This document shows positions 25,384-33,889 of a stretch of DNA of 43,548 bases, in pieces. Position numbers and translations under genes: made by a program. The DNA lies in assembly GCA_009694435.1 (NCBI GenBank), contig SHUY01000007.1, positions 1 through 43,548 on the forward strand, in the 5' to 3' direction. Each line of letters begins with the position of its first letter. The first letter of the stretch is position 1. Below the pieces are notes generated by a model. That model did no database searches and was not told where the DNA came from. It was given only the letters and a program-made list of their open reading frames with translations. The DNA is from Acidimicrobiia bacterium. GTDB lineage: Bacteria; Actinomycetota; Acidimicrobiia; IMCC26256; PALSA-555.

Positions 25384-28300
25384 GACGCTGCTGACACTAC
25401 CGGCTTATCCGTCGGTGATTCGGACGGGAACAGCTCAGCAAGCAAGCCAATAATTTCGTGGGCAATTTCGGGAGTAGGACCAAGCAGTGGCACCACGAAC
25501 TCATTATCTCGGGCGCGCGCGCCAGGGAATAGGCGCTCAAGGCGCACCCGCTTCGATGGGGGCAAATCGACCCCTCGCAGGCGAGCCCGATCTCCAGAAA
25601 CATTAACGCTGCGTAAACCTAGACGAACGCATTCGGCGCGCAAATGAGCTACTGCTATGAGACTAAATGCGGGGTCAGGTAGCGGCCCGTAGCGATCTTC
25701 CCATTCCGCCTGTACATCGTCTACATCCGTTTTAGTTTGCGCCGCAGCTAGGCGACGGTACGCCTCCATGCGGACATCATCACGACCGATGTATTCAGTG
25801 GGTAAGAACGCGTTAATCGGAATGTCAATTGTAATTTCAACCGGTATATCTGGCGTTGTTCCGGTCAACTCCCCTACCGCTTCGGTTACTAGTTGACAAT
25901 AGAGGTCAAATCCGACTGCAGCGATCTGCCCAGATTGCGCGCCGCCGAGCAGATTGCCGGCTCCGCGGATTTCTAAATCTCGCATAGCAATTTTAAAACC
26001 TGAACCCAACTCGGTGAACTCGCCAATAGTTTTTAGTCGTTCGTAAGCCTCTTCGGTTAAAACTTGGTCGGGAGGATGCAAAAGGTAGGCGTAAGCTCGT
26101 TGTCCGCGTCGGCCGACGCGGCCGCGCAGTTGATAGAGCTGCGCCAGTCCTAATCGATCTGCTCGGTCGACAACAAGAGTGTTAACTGAAGGAATATCTA
26201 ATCCACTCTCGACGATAGTGGTGCAGACCAAAACATCAATCTTATGTTCCCCGAAATCAAGGATTACTCGCTCTAATTTGCCTTCGTCCATCTGACCGTG
26301 GGCTACGGATACTCGGGCCTCAGGCACCAAGTTACGCACACGATCAGCGACGAACTCGATATCTTTAACTCGGTTATGAACAAAAAATACTTGACCTTCG
26401 CGCAATAGCTCTCGGCGAATGGCCTCAGAAATAACCTGATCGTTCTCTTCGCCAACGTAGGTAAGTATCGGCTGGCGATCTTCAGGTGGAGTATTTACGA
26501 GGGAAAGATTACGAATACCGGTTAGCGAGAGTTCGAGAGTTCGCGGAATTGGAGTAGCCGAAATAGCCAATGCGTCTACCCCGACACGAAATCTTTTAAT
26601 TTTTTCTTTGTGTTGCACTCCAAAGCGCTGCTCTTCATCAATTATTAGCAAGCCCAAATCGTGAAACTTAATGTCGTCTGACAGCAGGCGGTGGGTAGCA
26701 ATTACGATATCGACTTCGCCGCTAGACAGTTTTGCGACTACTTCACCCTGCTCTTTTGGACTCAAAAACCGCGATAGCACCTCAACTCGAATTGGATAGT
26801 TGGCAAAACGAGCTCGGAAAGTCTGGCCGTGTTGAGTGGCCAAAAGAGTGGTCGGCACCAAAATCGCCACCTGTTTACCGTCCTGAACGGCTTTAAAGGC
26901 CGCCCGCAGTGCCACTTCAGTCTTCCCAAAGCCAACATCGCCACAAACCAAACGGTCCATAGGCGTTACTAACTCCATATCGGCTTTTACTTCCTCGATA
27001 GCTCGAGCCTGATCGGGCGTTTCTTCGAACGGAAACGCCTCTTCGATTTCTCGCTGCCACGGCGTATCGGGAGAAAACGCGTAACCGGGACTGGTAATGC
27101 GGATGCGGTAAAGCGCCACCAGTTCCTCGGCGATCTCTTGTACCGCAGAACGGACCCGAGATTTAGACCGTTCGAAGTCGGCTCCACCCATGCGGTGCAG
27201 AGTTGGAGTTTCTCCACCGGTGTAGCGCCGCACGGTGTGCACTTGATCGGTGGGGACATAGAGTTTATCGTTGCCTTTGTATTCGAGTAATAGATAATCG
27301 CGGGTGGCTCCTCCGGTGTCGCGCGCCACCATCCCAGAAAATCGGGCTACTCCGTGAGTTTGGTGAACAATGTAATCACCCGGACTCAAGGCGTCGTACA
27401 GACTGGTACCCCGAGCGGCACCCCGAGAGCGCCGGCGCACTCGGCGGCGACCAGTCAGGTCTGACTCTGATATCACCGCTACACCAGTAGAAGAAATAAT
27501 AAAACCTCGATCGAGCGAAGCGACTACCACACCTATGACTCCGGGCGTGATCGCTCCCGAGATGACGTCTAATCCCTCGCGACCCAGAGTTTCAATCAAA
27601 CGAGTAGCCGAACCCGAACCCTCGGCAACTAACACCACGCTTAGCTCGGCTGCGGCTAGATCTCGCAAACGTTTTACTAATCCATCAGTATCGCCGGCCA
27701 ACGGGTCAAAGCCTGACGCCGACAAGTGTGGGGTGTCGGGATTCTCGGGCGAAAGGAGAACTTGAGTTACCCCGGCCTTCGTGTTGGCCAGTAAACGATC
27801 GTAGGGCAGTGATAATTGTGGGAACTCAGAGCCGGTGGCTCCCCAGGTGCTGGCCAAAGTTTCGGCGAGAGCGAATTCTTCGGTCAGAAAATCTTTTGCC
27901 CGGTCACGCGCTCGCCTAGGTTCGCACACTAGGACTAGAGCGTCAGGAGAAAGAAAATCGGTCAATAAAGTTTCGGAGTCAGTCAGCCAAGGTAGCCACG
28001 ACTCCATGCCGTCAAAAATTTCCCCGCGGGAAAAACGGTCCCAGGCTTGTGCTCCCCACGGTTCTTTGGTGCGTAACTGCTCGGCTCGCTTCATCAACTC
28101 AGGGGTGGGCAACACTTCGCGTGCGGGAAATACAGCAACTTCTTCTATTTTGATCGTTGACCGTTGGTCGGCAATGGAGAACTCGCTTAAGTGGTCGATT
28201 TCGTCGCCCCAAAGATCAACTCGCACTGGGTGATCGGCGGTGGTGGGGTAAATATCGAGAATTGAACCGCGTATCGCTACTTCGCCTCGCCCTTCAACCT

Positions 28301-28805
28301 GATACTCCCGGCGATAGCCCATTGTCACTAATTGGTTGAGGATCTCGTCCCGGTCGATGCTCGTGCCTCGGCGCAACACCACCGGAGTGAACTCGCCGAC
28401 ACTAGGCCCGAGACGCTGGATCAGCGCCCGGATCGGGGCCACCACCACCGCAGGAAAATCACCCGTGCGCAAGCGCCACAACACTCTTTGTCGGCGCCCC
28501 ATGGTCTCGAGCGCGGGCGAAACCCGTTCGAAGGGAAGGGTTTCCCACGCGGGGAACACTTCCACGGCCGAGGCGGGCAAGAACGCCAACAAGTCTTGGG
28601 CGAGACGATCCGCGTCGGCTCCGGTAGGCACCGCGACCACTATGGGCCGGCGAATAGTTCGGTTCGCGAGCGCGGCGACAAAAATCGTTCGAGCTGATTC
28701 GGCTACCGCCACGATAGGGGCGCGAGAAATTACTGCTTTCACCGCCGGCGAATCGGCCAGCATCTCGGACAGAGAAGCCAAGGCTGGAGTAGTGGCGGTG
28801 TTCAT
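25380..28805 (-). CDS. mfd: Transcription-repair coupling factor
   Basis: Mfd recognises stalled RNA polymerase, removes it with ATP hydrolysis and recruits UvrA for nucleotide excision repair. At 1141 residues it is full length. The N-terminal UvrB-like region is followed by the RNA-polymerase-interacting CarD-like domain near residue 480 ('GDYIVHQTHGVARFSG'). The helicase core has Walker A 'CGDVGFGKTEVALRAAF' near 620, 'ATHRLLSDDIKFHDLGLLIIDEEQRFGV' (DEEQ) near 722, 'ISATPIPRTLELSLTG' and 'LYQLRGRVGRRGQRAYAYLL'. The C-terminal TRCF domain contains 'FLPTEYIGRDDVRMEAYRRLA'. ATG overlaps the pth stop as ATGA. Adjacent pth, rplY and prs match the mycobacterial order. Confidence 0.98.
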   Translation of the reverse strand: MNTATTPALASLSEMLADSPAVKAVISRAPIVAVAESARTIFVAALANRTIRRPIVVAVPTGADADRLAQDLLAFLPASAVEVFPAWETLPFERVSPALETMGRRQRVLWRLRTGDFPAVVVAPIRALIQRLGPSVGEFTPVVLRRGTSIDRDEILNQLVTMGYRREYQVEGRGEVAIRGSILDIYPTTADHPVRVDLWGDEIDHLSEFSIADQRSTIKIEEVAVFPAREVLPTPELMKRAEQLRTKEPWGAQAWDRFSRGEIFDGMESWLPWLTDSETLLTDFLSPDALVLVCEPRRARDRAKDFLTEEFALAETLASTWGATGSEFPQLSLPYDRLLANTKAGVTQVLLSPENPDTPHLSASGFDPLAGDTDGLVKRLRDLAAAELSVVLVAEGSGSATRLIETLGREGLDVISGAITPGVIGVVVASLDRGFIISSTGVAVISESDLTGRRRVRRRSRGAARGTSLYDALSPGDYIVHQTHGVARFSGMVARDTGGATRDYLLLEYKGNDKLYVPTDQVHTVRRYTGGETPTLHRMGGADFERSKSRVRSAVQEIAEELVALYRIRITSPGYAFSPDTPWQREIEEAFPFEETPDQARAIEEVKADMELVTPMDRLVCGDVGFGKTEVALRAAFKAVQDGKQVAILVPTTLLATQHGQTFRARFANYPIRVEVLSRFLSPKEQGEVVAKLSSGEVDIVIATHRLLSDDIKFHDLGLLIIDEEQRFGVQHKEKIKRFRVGVDALAISATPIPRTLELSLTGIRNLSLVNTPPEDRQPILTYVGEENDQVISEAIRRELLREGQVFFVHNRVKDIEFVADRVRNLVPEARVSVAHGQMDEGKLERVILDFGEHKIDVLVCTTIVESGLDIPSVNTLVVDRADRLGLAQLYQLRGRVGRRGQRAYAYLLHPPDQVLTEEAYERLKTIGEFTELGSGFKIAMRDLEIRGAGNLLGGAQSGQIAAVGFDLYCQLVTEAVGELTGTTPDIPVEITIDIPINAFLPTEYIGRDDVRMEAYRRLAAAQTKTDVDDVQAEWEDRYGPLPDPAFSLIAVAHLRAECVRLGLRSVNVSGDRARLRGVDLPPSKRVRLERLFPGARARDNEFVVPLLGPTPEIAHEIIGLLAELFPSESPTDKPVVSAAS

Positions 28806-29416
28806 CCCCCGTTGCCGTGAAGTTGATTCATGGCTGCATCTATGCCTTGAGTAACGATCAACTCGACTGCGGCCGCGCTTTGAGCCAGAGTGACATCTAT
28901 TTCATTTCGCTCTCGGGGGCTGAACTTCTTCAAAACATAATCCGCGCCATGTTCTTTAGAAGCAGGCTTTCCCACACCGATCCTTATGCGCAAAAACTTA
29001 TCGCTGTGCAAGTGAGATTTGATCGAGCGCAAACCATTGTGGCCCGCCACGCCACCGCCAACTTTCATTCGCAGTTGTGCTACTGGGAGATCTAACTCAT
29101 CGTGGATCACGATTACTTGTTCGGGCTCAACCCCAAAGCGTTTTACTAATCGGCGCAGTGAATCACCGGAATCGTTCATATACGTTGTTGGGATCGCCAG
29201 TGCTACCCGCTGTTCGCCCATACGAACTTCGTCGACCAATGCCCGCTCTTTGTGGTTGCGCAACTTGGCCCCGTGGCGGTTGGCTAATAAATTGACTGCT
29301 TCCGCGCCTACGTTATGGCGAGTAAGTTCGTACTCTTTTCCAGGGTTACCGAGGCCAACTATGAGCCAGTCGGAAGAAGTGCCTGTACGCGCAGCGTCGC
29401 GGCGCCGGCGCAACAC
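28802..29416 (-). CDS. pth: Peptidyl-tRNA hydrolase
   Basis: Pth releases tRNA from peptidyl-tRNAs dropped by ribosomes. About 204 residues. 'LIVGLGNPGKEYELTRHNVGAEAV' carries the catalytic His and substrate Asn. 'TTYMNDSGDSL', 'VIHDELDLPVAQLRMKVGGGVAGHNGLRSI' and 'FLRIRIGVGKP' complete the signature. GTG start three bases after the rplY stop; the first 15 residues are Arg-rich and poorly conserved, so a later start is possible. Its stop overlaps mfd (ATGA). The rplY-pth pairing is widespread in bacteria. Confidence 0.96.
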   Translation of the reverse strand: MLRRRRDAARTGTSSDWLIVGLGNPGKEYELTRHNVGAEAVNLLANRHGAKLRNHKERALVDEVRMGEQRVALAIPTTYMNDSGDSLRRLVKRFGVEPEQVIVIHDELDLPVAQLRMKVGGGVAGHNGLRSIKSHLHSDKFLRIRIGVGKPASKEHGADYVLKKFSPRERNEIDVTLAQSAAAVELIVTQGIDAAMNQLHGNGG

Positions 29417-29419
29417 TTA

Positions 29420-30100
29420 TCAGCCCTCGTCGGCTCCGCTACCGCCGTCATCGGTCGCGTCAGCCGAGCCACTAGCGGGCGCCTCACCCGTCGCCGGCTC
29501 GCCGTCAACTTCTTCGCCGTCAACCGCTTCTTCGTCGACCGGCTCGGCCACAACGCGAGGCAGAACAACTTGGGCCACCAAAACATCGGCTTCAAGAGTT
29601 GTAGCGACTCCGGAGGGAAGAGAAAGCTCTCCCACTCGCAACTGACCGCCAATTTCTAAATTGCCCACATCATGTTCGACTGAGCCAGGAATATCTTGAG
29701 GCTTAGCTTCGATTGGAATCGAGAAAATCAACTGGTCAAGCAAACCGCCCGACCGAACGCCTTCGGGCTCACCCGTTAGCGTTAAAGCGACTTCGGCGGC
29801 AACGGCGACGTCAGTGCGCACCCGTACGAAATCAACGTGGACGAACTCTCCTCGAATTGGATGGCGCTGTACTTGACGAGCTAGCGCCAAGTGTTCTTCG
29901 CCGTCGACTTGCAAAGTGATCAATGTGTTAGCACCACTAGCCAGCACTGTTCTTAGTTCGCGGGCTGAAACTGTCACTGAGAGAGTTTCGCTACCCAACC
30001 CATAAACCACAGCCGGAACCTTGCCCGCGCGACGAATTCGCCCCGATGGGCGTGACCCTCGTTCGATACGCTTTTCTGCACTAATTACCGCATCCGCCAT
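29420..30100 (-). CDS. rplY: 50S ribosomal protein L25/general stress protein Ctc
   Basis: A 226-residue CTC-type L25, which binds 5S rRNA in the large subunit. The L25 N-domain ('RPSGRIRRAGKVPAVVYGLGSETLSVTV', 'VQRHPIRGEFVHVDFVRV') is followed by the TL5/CTC beta-domain ('GEPEGVRSGGLLDQLIFSIPIEAKPQDIP'). The tail of about 45 residues is Asp/Glu/Gly/Ala-rich, unusually acidic for a ribosomal protein but common for actinobacterial CTC. Start ATG; an AAAGG lies somewhat far upstream. The 116-base gap before it, downstream of prs, shows no gene and may hold its own promoter. Confidence 0.95.
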   Translation of the reverse strand: MADAVISAEKRIERGSRPSGRIRRAGKVPAVVYGLGSETLSVTVSARELRTVLASGANTLITLQVDGEEHLALARQVQRHPIRGEFVHVDFVRVRTDVAVAAEVALTLTGEPEGVRSGGLLDQLIFSIPIEAKPQDIPGSVEHDVGNLEIGGQLRVGELSLPSGVATTLEADVLVAQVVLPRVVAEPVDEEAVDGEEVDGEPATGEAPASGSADATDDGGSGADEG

Positions 30101-30216
30101 CGCGTCGCGTGACCTTTCGTAGTGGGGTTAATTTGCCTTGAAATGAAGTCTTCCTATTGTGGCCGGTGGAGACCCAATCCGCCAAGTCGCCGCCCGCGAA
30201 TTGCCTGATCTAAGGC

Positions 30217-31209
30217 CTATACGTTGTCGCCGCGGAAAATCTCGCTTACTGAAGTGTCCTCAAATATGGCGTCGAGGGCCTCGGCGATAATTGGAGCGAT
30301 TGAGAGCACAGTAAGGGTTTTGAAATGCTTTTCCTTAGGGATAGGGATGGTATTGGTTACGACCACCTCTTGTACGGGCGCATCTCGGAGTCGCTCAACC
30401 GCCGGACCCGACAAAACACCGTGGGTGGCCGCGATCCGAACATCTCGAGCGCCCCGGTCTATTACTAGGTGGGCGGCGCTCGAAATAGTTCCGGCGGTGT
30501 CAATCATGTCATCGACCAAAATGCACGACCGGCCGGATACGTCACCCACTATTTCTTCGGCTACGGCCTCATTGTGAGTTCCTTTAGGTCGCCGCTTGTC
30601 GATAAAAGCGAGGTCGGCGTCCACCCCGCGCTCTTCCAACAGGTTGGCGAAGCGCCGAGCCAACTTACCTCCGCCCGCGTCGGGCGCGACCACGGTTACA
30701 TCGCCGGTAATGGATTGGACTAAGTGTTCGACCAAAAGTGGCACCGCGGTCAAATGGTCAACCGGCATATCAAAAAAGCCTTGAATCTGGCCGGTATGCA
30801 AGTCGACGGAAATAACCCGATCGGCTCCAGCTTTAGTTAGTAAATCGGCGAGCAGGCGAGCGGTGATTGGCTCTCGTCCTTCGGCTTTACGGTCTTGACG
30901 GGCGTAAGCGTAAAAGGGGCAAACCGCAGTGATGCGCTTGGCCGACGCGCGCTTGGCGGCATCGATCATTATTAGTTGTTCCATTATTCGCTCGTTGATG
31001 GGTTCAGAATGGCTCTGAAGGATAAACAGGTCGGCTCCTCGAACACTTTCTCCAAACCGACAATAGAGCTCTCCGTTTGAAAATGTTGAGAGAACTATTT
31101 CACCTAATGGAACATTGAGTTCAGTCGCCAATTCGGCTGACAACTCCTCGTTACCCCGACCAGCAAAGAGCATGAACCGTTTTGTTGGCACCAACTCCAT
31201 GTGCGTCAT
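30217..31209 (-). CDS. prs: Ribose-phosphate pyrophosphokinase
   Basis: Makes PRPP from ribose 5-phosphate and ATP for nucleotide, His, Trp and NAD synthesis. 330 residues. 'LFAGRGNEELSAELATEL', 'STFSNGELYCRFGESVRGADLFILQS', 'AVCPFYAYARQDRKAEGREPITARL' (ATP flexible loop) and 'DLHTGQIQGFFDMPVDHLTAVPLL' are canonical. The PRPP loop is 'SCILVDDMIDTAGTISSAAHLVIDRGA'. ATG overlaps the glmU stop (ATGA); a second ATG three codons later is also possible. Coupled glmU-prs is a standard actinobacterial pair joining UDP-GlcNAc and PRPP supply. Confidence 0.97.
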   Translation of the reverse strand: MTHMELVPTKRFMLFAGRGNEELSAELATELNVPLGEIVLSTFSNGELYCRFGESVRGADLFILQSHSEPINERIMEQLIMIDAAKRASAKRITAVCPFYAYARQDRKAEGREPITARLLADLLTKAGADRVISVDLHTGQIQGFFDMPVDHLTAVPLLVEHLVQSITGDVTVVAPDAGGGKLARRFANLLEERGVDADLAFIDKRRPKGTHNEAVAEEIVGDVSGRSCILVDDMIDTAGTISSAAHLVIDRGARDVRIAATHGVLSGPAVERLRDAPVQEVVVTNTIPIPKEKHFKTLTVLSIAPIIAEALDAIFEDTSVSEIFRGDNV

Positions 31210-32627
31210 GACTTCCCCTTGCTATCGCGACTGGGTCTATTTTTCTTGACCCAGTCTTTTTCGATTTCGGCGGGCACGCCCTTAGCCAACGCTCCCGGAG
31301 GAACGTCGTCTACTACCGCAGCTCCTGCTGCGGTGTATGCGCCGTCACCTACGGTTACTGGGGCTACGAGCACTGTGTTAGATCCAAGTTTGGCATCTTG
31401 GCCGATCTGAGTTCGATGTTTTTCGCGCCCGTCGTAGTTGGCAGTGATAGTCCCCGCACCGATGTTGGCCCGCGGCCCAATGTCCGTATCACCGATATAG
31501 GCCAAGTGCGGAACTTTGGCTTCCTCTCCGATATCCGAATTTTTTATCTCCACAAAGGTCCCGATGTGGGCAGATTTCCCGACGCGCGTGCCTGGGCGCA
31601 GCGAGGCCCACGGCCCGACGGTCGCATTATTTTCAATTTCAACTTCGCGCGCCACCGTCTGGCTAATTACCACTTCGGACCCCACGACGGTATCGACTAG
31701 TCGGCAGTCTGGCCCCACGGTTGATCTAGAACCGATTTTAGTATTTCCCTCAAGTATCACGCCGGGCAGCAGCGTAACTTCGGGTTCGATCACCACACTG
31801 GTATCAATGTAGGTACGCGCGGGGTCAACCATGGTCACCCCACTGCGCATCCAAAAACTATTGATTCTCTCTCGAAGCAATGCCTCGGCCACCGAGAGTT
31901 GCGCCCGGTCATTGACTCCAATCACTTCTGAAGCGTCGGCCACCGAAACTGTAAGTATTGAGTGCCCCGCCGAACGAATTACTGCGATTGCGTCAGTCAG
32001 ATAGCACTCGCCTTTAGCGTTATCTGGGCTTAAGCGACGAATAGCGGGGGAAAGGTAAGACTGGCGGAAACAATAAATAGAAGTGTTTATTTCACTAAGG
32101 GCTAACTGAGTGGCGTTGGCGTCGGCTTGTTCAACAATTGCAATTACCTCGCCTCGTTCGTCGCGCACGATTCGTCCGTACCCAGTTGGGTCGGGAACCT
32201 CAACTGTTAATAATGTCGCGGCTGATTCATTAAGCCGATGCTCGGTAGCTAATACCGCCATAGTTTCGGGGTGTAGCAGTGGCGTGTCACCAGCCAATAC
32301 CAAGACATCGCCGTCGACATCAGTGGAATCGGAAAAAACTGCTAGACCAGCACTAACCGCGTCGCCAGTCCCCCGCTGAAACTCTTGCCGAACAAACTCG
32401 ACAGAAATTTTGGAAACAAAATTACCTTTAACAGTTTCAGTTACTTGCTCTGCGTCGTGGCCGACTACCACCACGATGCGTTCAAGGGGTAACTCCGCAA
32501 GCGCGTCAAGAACGTGCAGCAACATTGGTCGTCCACAGATTGGATGAAGAACTTTGGCCGTAGACGACTTCATGCGAGTTCCCTCGCCCGCGGCGAGAAC
32601 GATAGCGGTTAATGGTCGGTATGCCAC
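31206..32627 (-). CDS. glmU: Bifunctional GlcN-1-P acetyltransferase/GlcNAc-1-P uridyltransferase
   Basis: Makes UDP-N-acetylglucosamine, the precursor of peptidoglycan. 473 residues. The N-terminal pyrophosphorylase has 'AIVLAAGEGTRMKSSTAKVLHPICGRPML' and 'VLVLAGDTPLLHPETM'. The C-terminal half from about residue 250 is a left-handed beta-helix of hexapeptide repeats with 'VGPWASLRPGTRVGKSAHIGTFVEIKNS', 'HLAYIGDTDIGPRANIGAGTITANYDG' (acetyltransfer His) and 'GSNTVLVAPVTVGDGAYTAAGAAV'. GTG start. tRNA-Gln lies 54 bases upstream on the same strand and may be transcribed with it. Confidence 0.97.
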   Translation of the reverse strand: MAYRPLTAIVLAAGEGTRMKSSTAKVLHPICGRPMLLHVLDALAELPLERIVVVVGHDAEQVTETVKGNFVSKISVEFVRQEFQRGTGDAVSAGLAVFSDSTDVDGDVLVLAGDTPLLHPETMAVLATEHRLNESAATLLTVEVPDPTGYGRIVRDERGEVIAIVEQADANATQLALSEINTSIYCFRQSYLSPAIRRLSPDNAKGECYLTDAIAVIRSAGHSILTVSVADASEVIGVNDRAQLSVAEALLRERINSFWMRSGVTMVDPARTYIDTSVVIEPEVTLLPGVILEGNTKIGSRSTVGPDCRLVDTVVGSEVVISQTVAREVEIENNATVGPWASLRPGTRVGKSAHIGTFVEIKNSDIGEEAKVPHLAYIGDTDIGPRANIGAGTITANYDGREKHRTQIGQDAKLGSNTVLVAPVTVGDGAYTAAGAAVVDDVPPGALAKGVPAEIEKDWVKKNRPSRDSKGKS

Positions 32628-32681
32628 TTGCTTGATACCATCCCCTCGGTCTTAATCAGTCGTTTGCGCGCGCTTCTATTG

Positions 32682-32752
32682 CTCGGGGGCGAGGTTTCGA
32701 ACCTCGACTTGGGACTCCAAAGGACCCCGTGCTGCCGTTACACCACCCCCGA
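32682..32752 (-). tRNA. tRNA-Gln (anticodon UUG)
   Basis: Minus-strand gene of 71 bases. Acceptor stem TCGGGGG/CCCCCGA, discriminator G, D-arm GTGT...GCAC, anticodon loop CTTTGGA with anticodon TTG, T-arm CGAGG/CCTCG with TTCGAAA. No encoded CCA. The anticodon stem GGGTC/GTCCC leaves one T-T opposition at its fourth pair. Located 54 bases upstream of glmU and about 85 bases from the divergent bS22 gene. Confidence 0.94.
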
Positions 32753-32837
32753 TTCCCCTTACGACCCTAGCGGCAAGAGCGTGGGGTTGGTCTTCGATAT
32801 GACTAGGGCACTTTAAGCGACTAAGTTGAATATACCC

Positions 32838-32939
32838 ATGGGATCACTGATTAAAAAACGACGCAAACGTATGCGTAAAAAGAAGCACAAGAAGTTGCTG
32901 AAAAAAACCCGCTGGCAGCGTCGCCAGCAGGGAAAATAA
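32838..32939 (+). CDS. Ribosomal protein bS22 (AURKAIP1/COX24-domain mini-protein)
   Basis: A 33-residue gene too short for the ORF track. It starts MGSLIKKRRKRM and continues with Lys/Arg-rich 'KKKHKKLLKKTRWQRRQQGK'. This matches the very basic actinobacterial small-subunit protein bS22, known from mycobacterial ribosome structures to sit near the decoding region, and related to the C-terminal domain of mitochondrial AURKAIP1. About half of all residues are Lys or Arg. The ATG start gives the canonical MGS(V/L)IKKRRKRM beginning. It is divergent from tRNA-Gln and convergent with ispE, so it is probably monocistronic. Only the tryptophan and glutamines near the end differ from what I remember of the family. 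Confidence 0.93.
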   Translation: MGSLIKKRRKRMRKKKHKKLLKKTRWQRRQQGK

Positions 32940-32971
32940 CCCTCAGGACTCTAGCGGCGCCACTAGGCCCC

Positions 32972-33889
32972 TCACACTCGACTGAGCCGAACCCCTCGGT
33001 CAGCAGTACGGGCAGTAGCCACCGGGACCCGCAAATTACGGCGTAACTCATCGGCAATTTCGTCGAGTCGCCACGCGTCTTGACGGCTCAGCGGAACGAT
33101 GTAGGCCGAGCCACTACCGGCGAGCACCGCGGGCATCTCGGAAATTTTTTCAACTTGGCCGCGGAAGTCGGATAGCCGTGGCTCGACTAGTTCGGCCGCC
33201 AACTCGAGATCATTAAAAAGTTCGGGGATGACCATGCTGATTGGATCGGGAGCAGGAATTTTTCGGGAAGATTTATTTATGCCTAGCGAGTCCCACGCGG
33301 CAAAAACTTTTGGCGTTGACAATCTAAAGGATGGTATTACCACTAGAAGGGGGAGATCGGGTGCTAGTGAAACTGGCTCGAGTAGTTCACCGCGCCCACG
33401 CATCCAGGCGCTACCGCCCGAAAAACAAAAGGGAACATCAGACCCAATAGAAAGAGCGACCGAAAGAATTTCTTCGTCGGTTATTTCGAGTTCAAGCAAG
33501 CGGCGCACCGCGTGCATTGCGGCGGCGGCATCGGCTGATCCCCCACCTAAGCCGGCGCCAGCAGGTATTTTTTTACGCAGTAACATTTTTACGCCGTGTC
33601 CTGATCGTCCCGCGCGAACCATTATTGCTTCGGCTGCTCGTACGGCTAGGTTCTCGCGCATCAGTGGGACATAATCGGTATCCCCCTCAAGTGAAAGCGT
33701 TACTCCTGATGGTTGGGGAACCGAAGAAACCTCAATTACGTCAGAGGGGTCAGTCGCCGAAACTGTTAACGCTTCAATATCGTGGTAGCCATCGCTTCGC
33801 CGACGGATAACTTTTAACGCCAAAGTAATTTTTGAATAGGCCGTAGCTCTAACGAAACTCGGTCGCGGTCGACGGTCAAACGAAGTCAT
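32972..33889 (-). CDS. ispE: 4-diphosphocytidyl-2-C-methyl-D-erythritol kinase
   Basis: GHMP kinase of the non-mevalonate (MEP) isoprenoid pathway, phosphorylating CDP-methylerythritol. 305 residues. 'AYSKITLALKVIRRRSDGYHDIEAL' is the N-terminal substrate motif. 'KIPAGAGLGGGSADAAAAMHAV' is the ATP-binding loop, and the third GHMP motif appears as 'PAVLAGSGSAYIVPL', slightly degenerate from GSGS(T/C)-F. 'GSDVPFCFSGGSAWMRGRGE' is also canonical. ATG overlaps the rsmA stop (ATGA). The rpf-rsmA-ispE order is the same as in mycobacteria. Confidence 0.95.
   Translation of the reverse strand: MTSFDRRPRPSFVRATAYSKITLALKVIRRRSDGYHDIEALTVSATDPSDVIEVSSVPQPSGVTLSLEGDTDYVPLMRENLAVRAAEAIMVRAGRSGHGVKMLLRKKIPAGAGLGGGSADAAAAMHAVRRLLELEITDEEILSVALSIGSDVPFCFSGGSAWMRGRGELLEPVSLAPDLPLLVVIPSFRLSTPKVFAAWDSLGINKSSRKIPAPDPISMVIPELFNDLELAAELVEPRLSDFRGQVEKISEMPAVLAGSGSAYIVPLSRQDAWRLDEIADELRRNLRVPVATARTADRGVRLSRV

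Noticed and set aside
28332-28854. Plus-strand ORFs opposite mfd (and similarly opposite pth, rplY, prs, glmU, ispE, rsmI)
   Set aside because: These are shadows of well-identified minus-strand housekeeping genes; their translations are Arg/Ser/Pro-rich and match no pattern.
30101-30216. Possible small gene or riboswitch between prs and rplY
   Set aside because: The 116 bases show no convincing ORF and no hairpin strong enough to call; it probably holds the rplY promoter.
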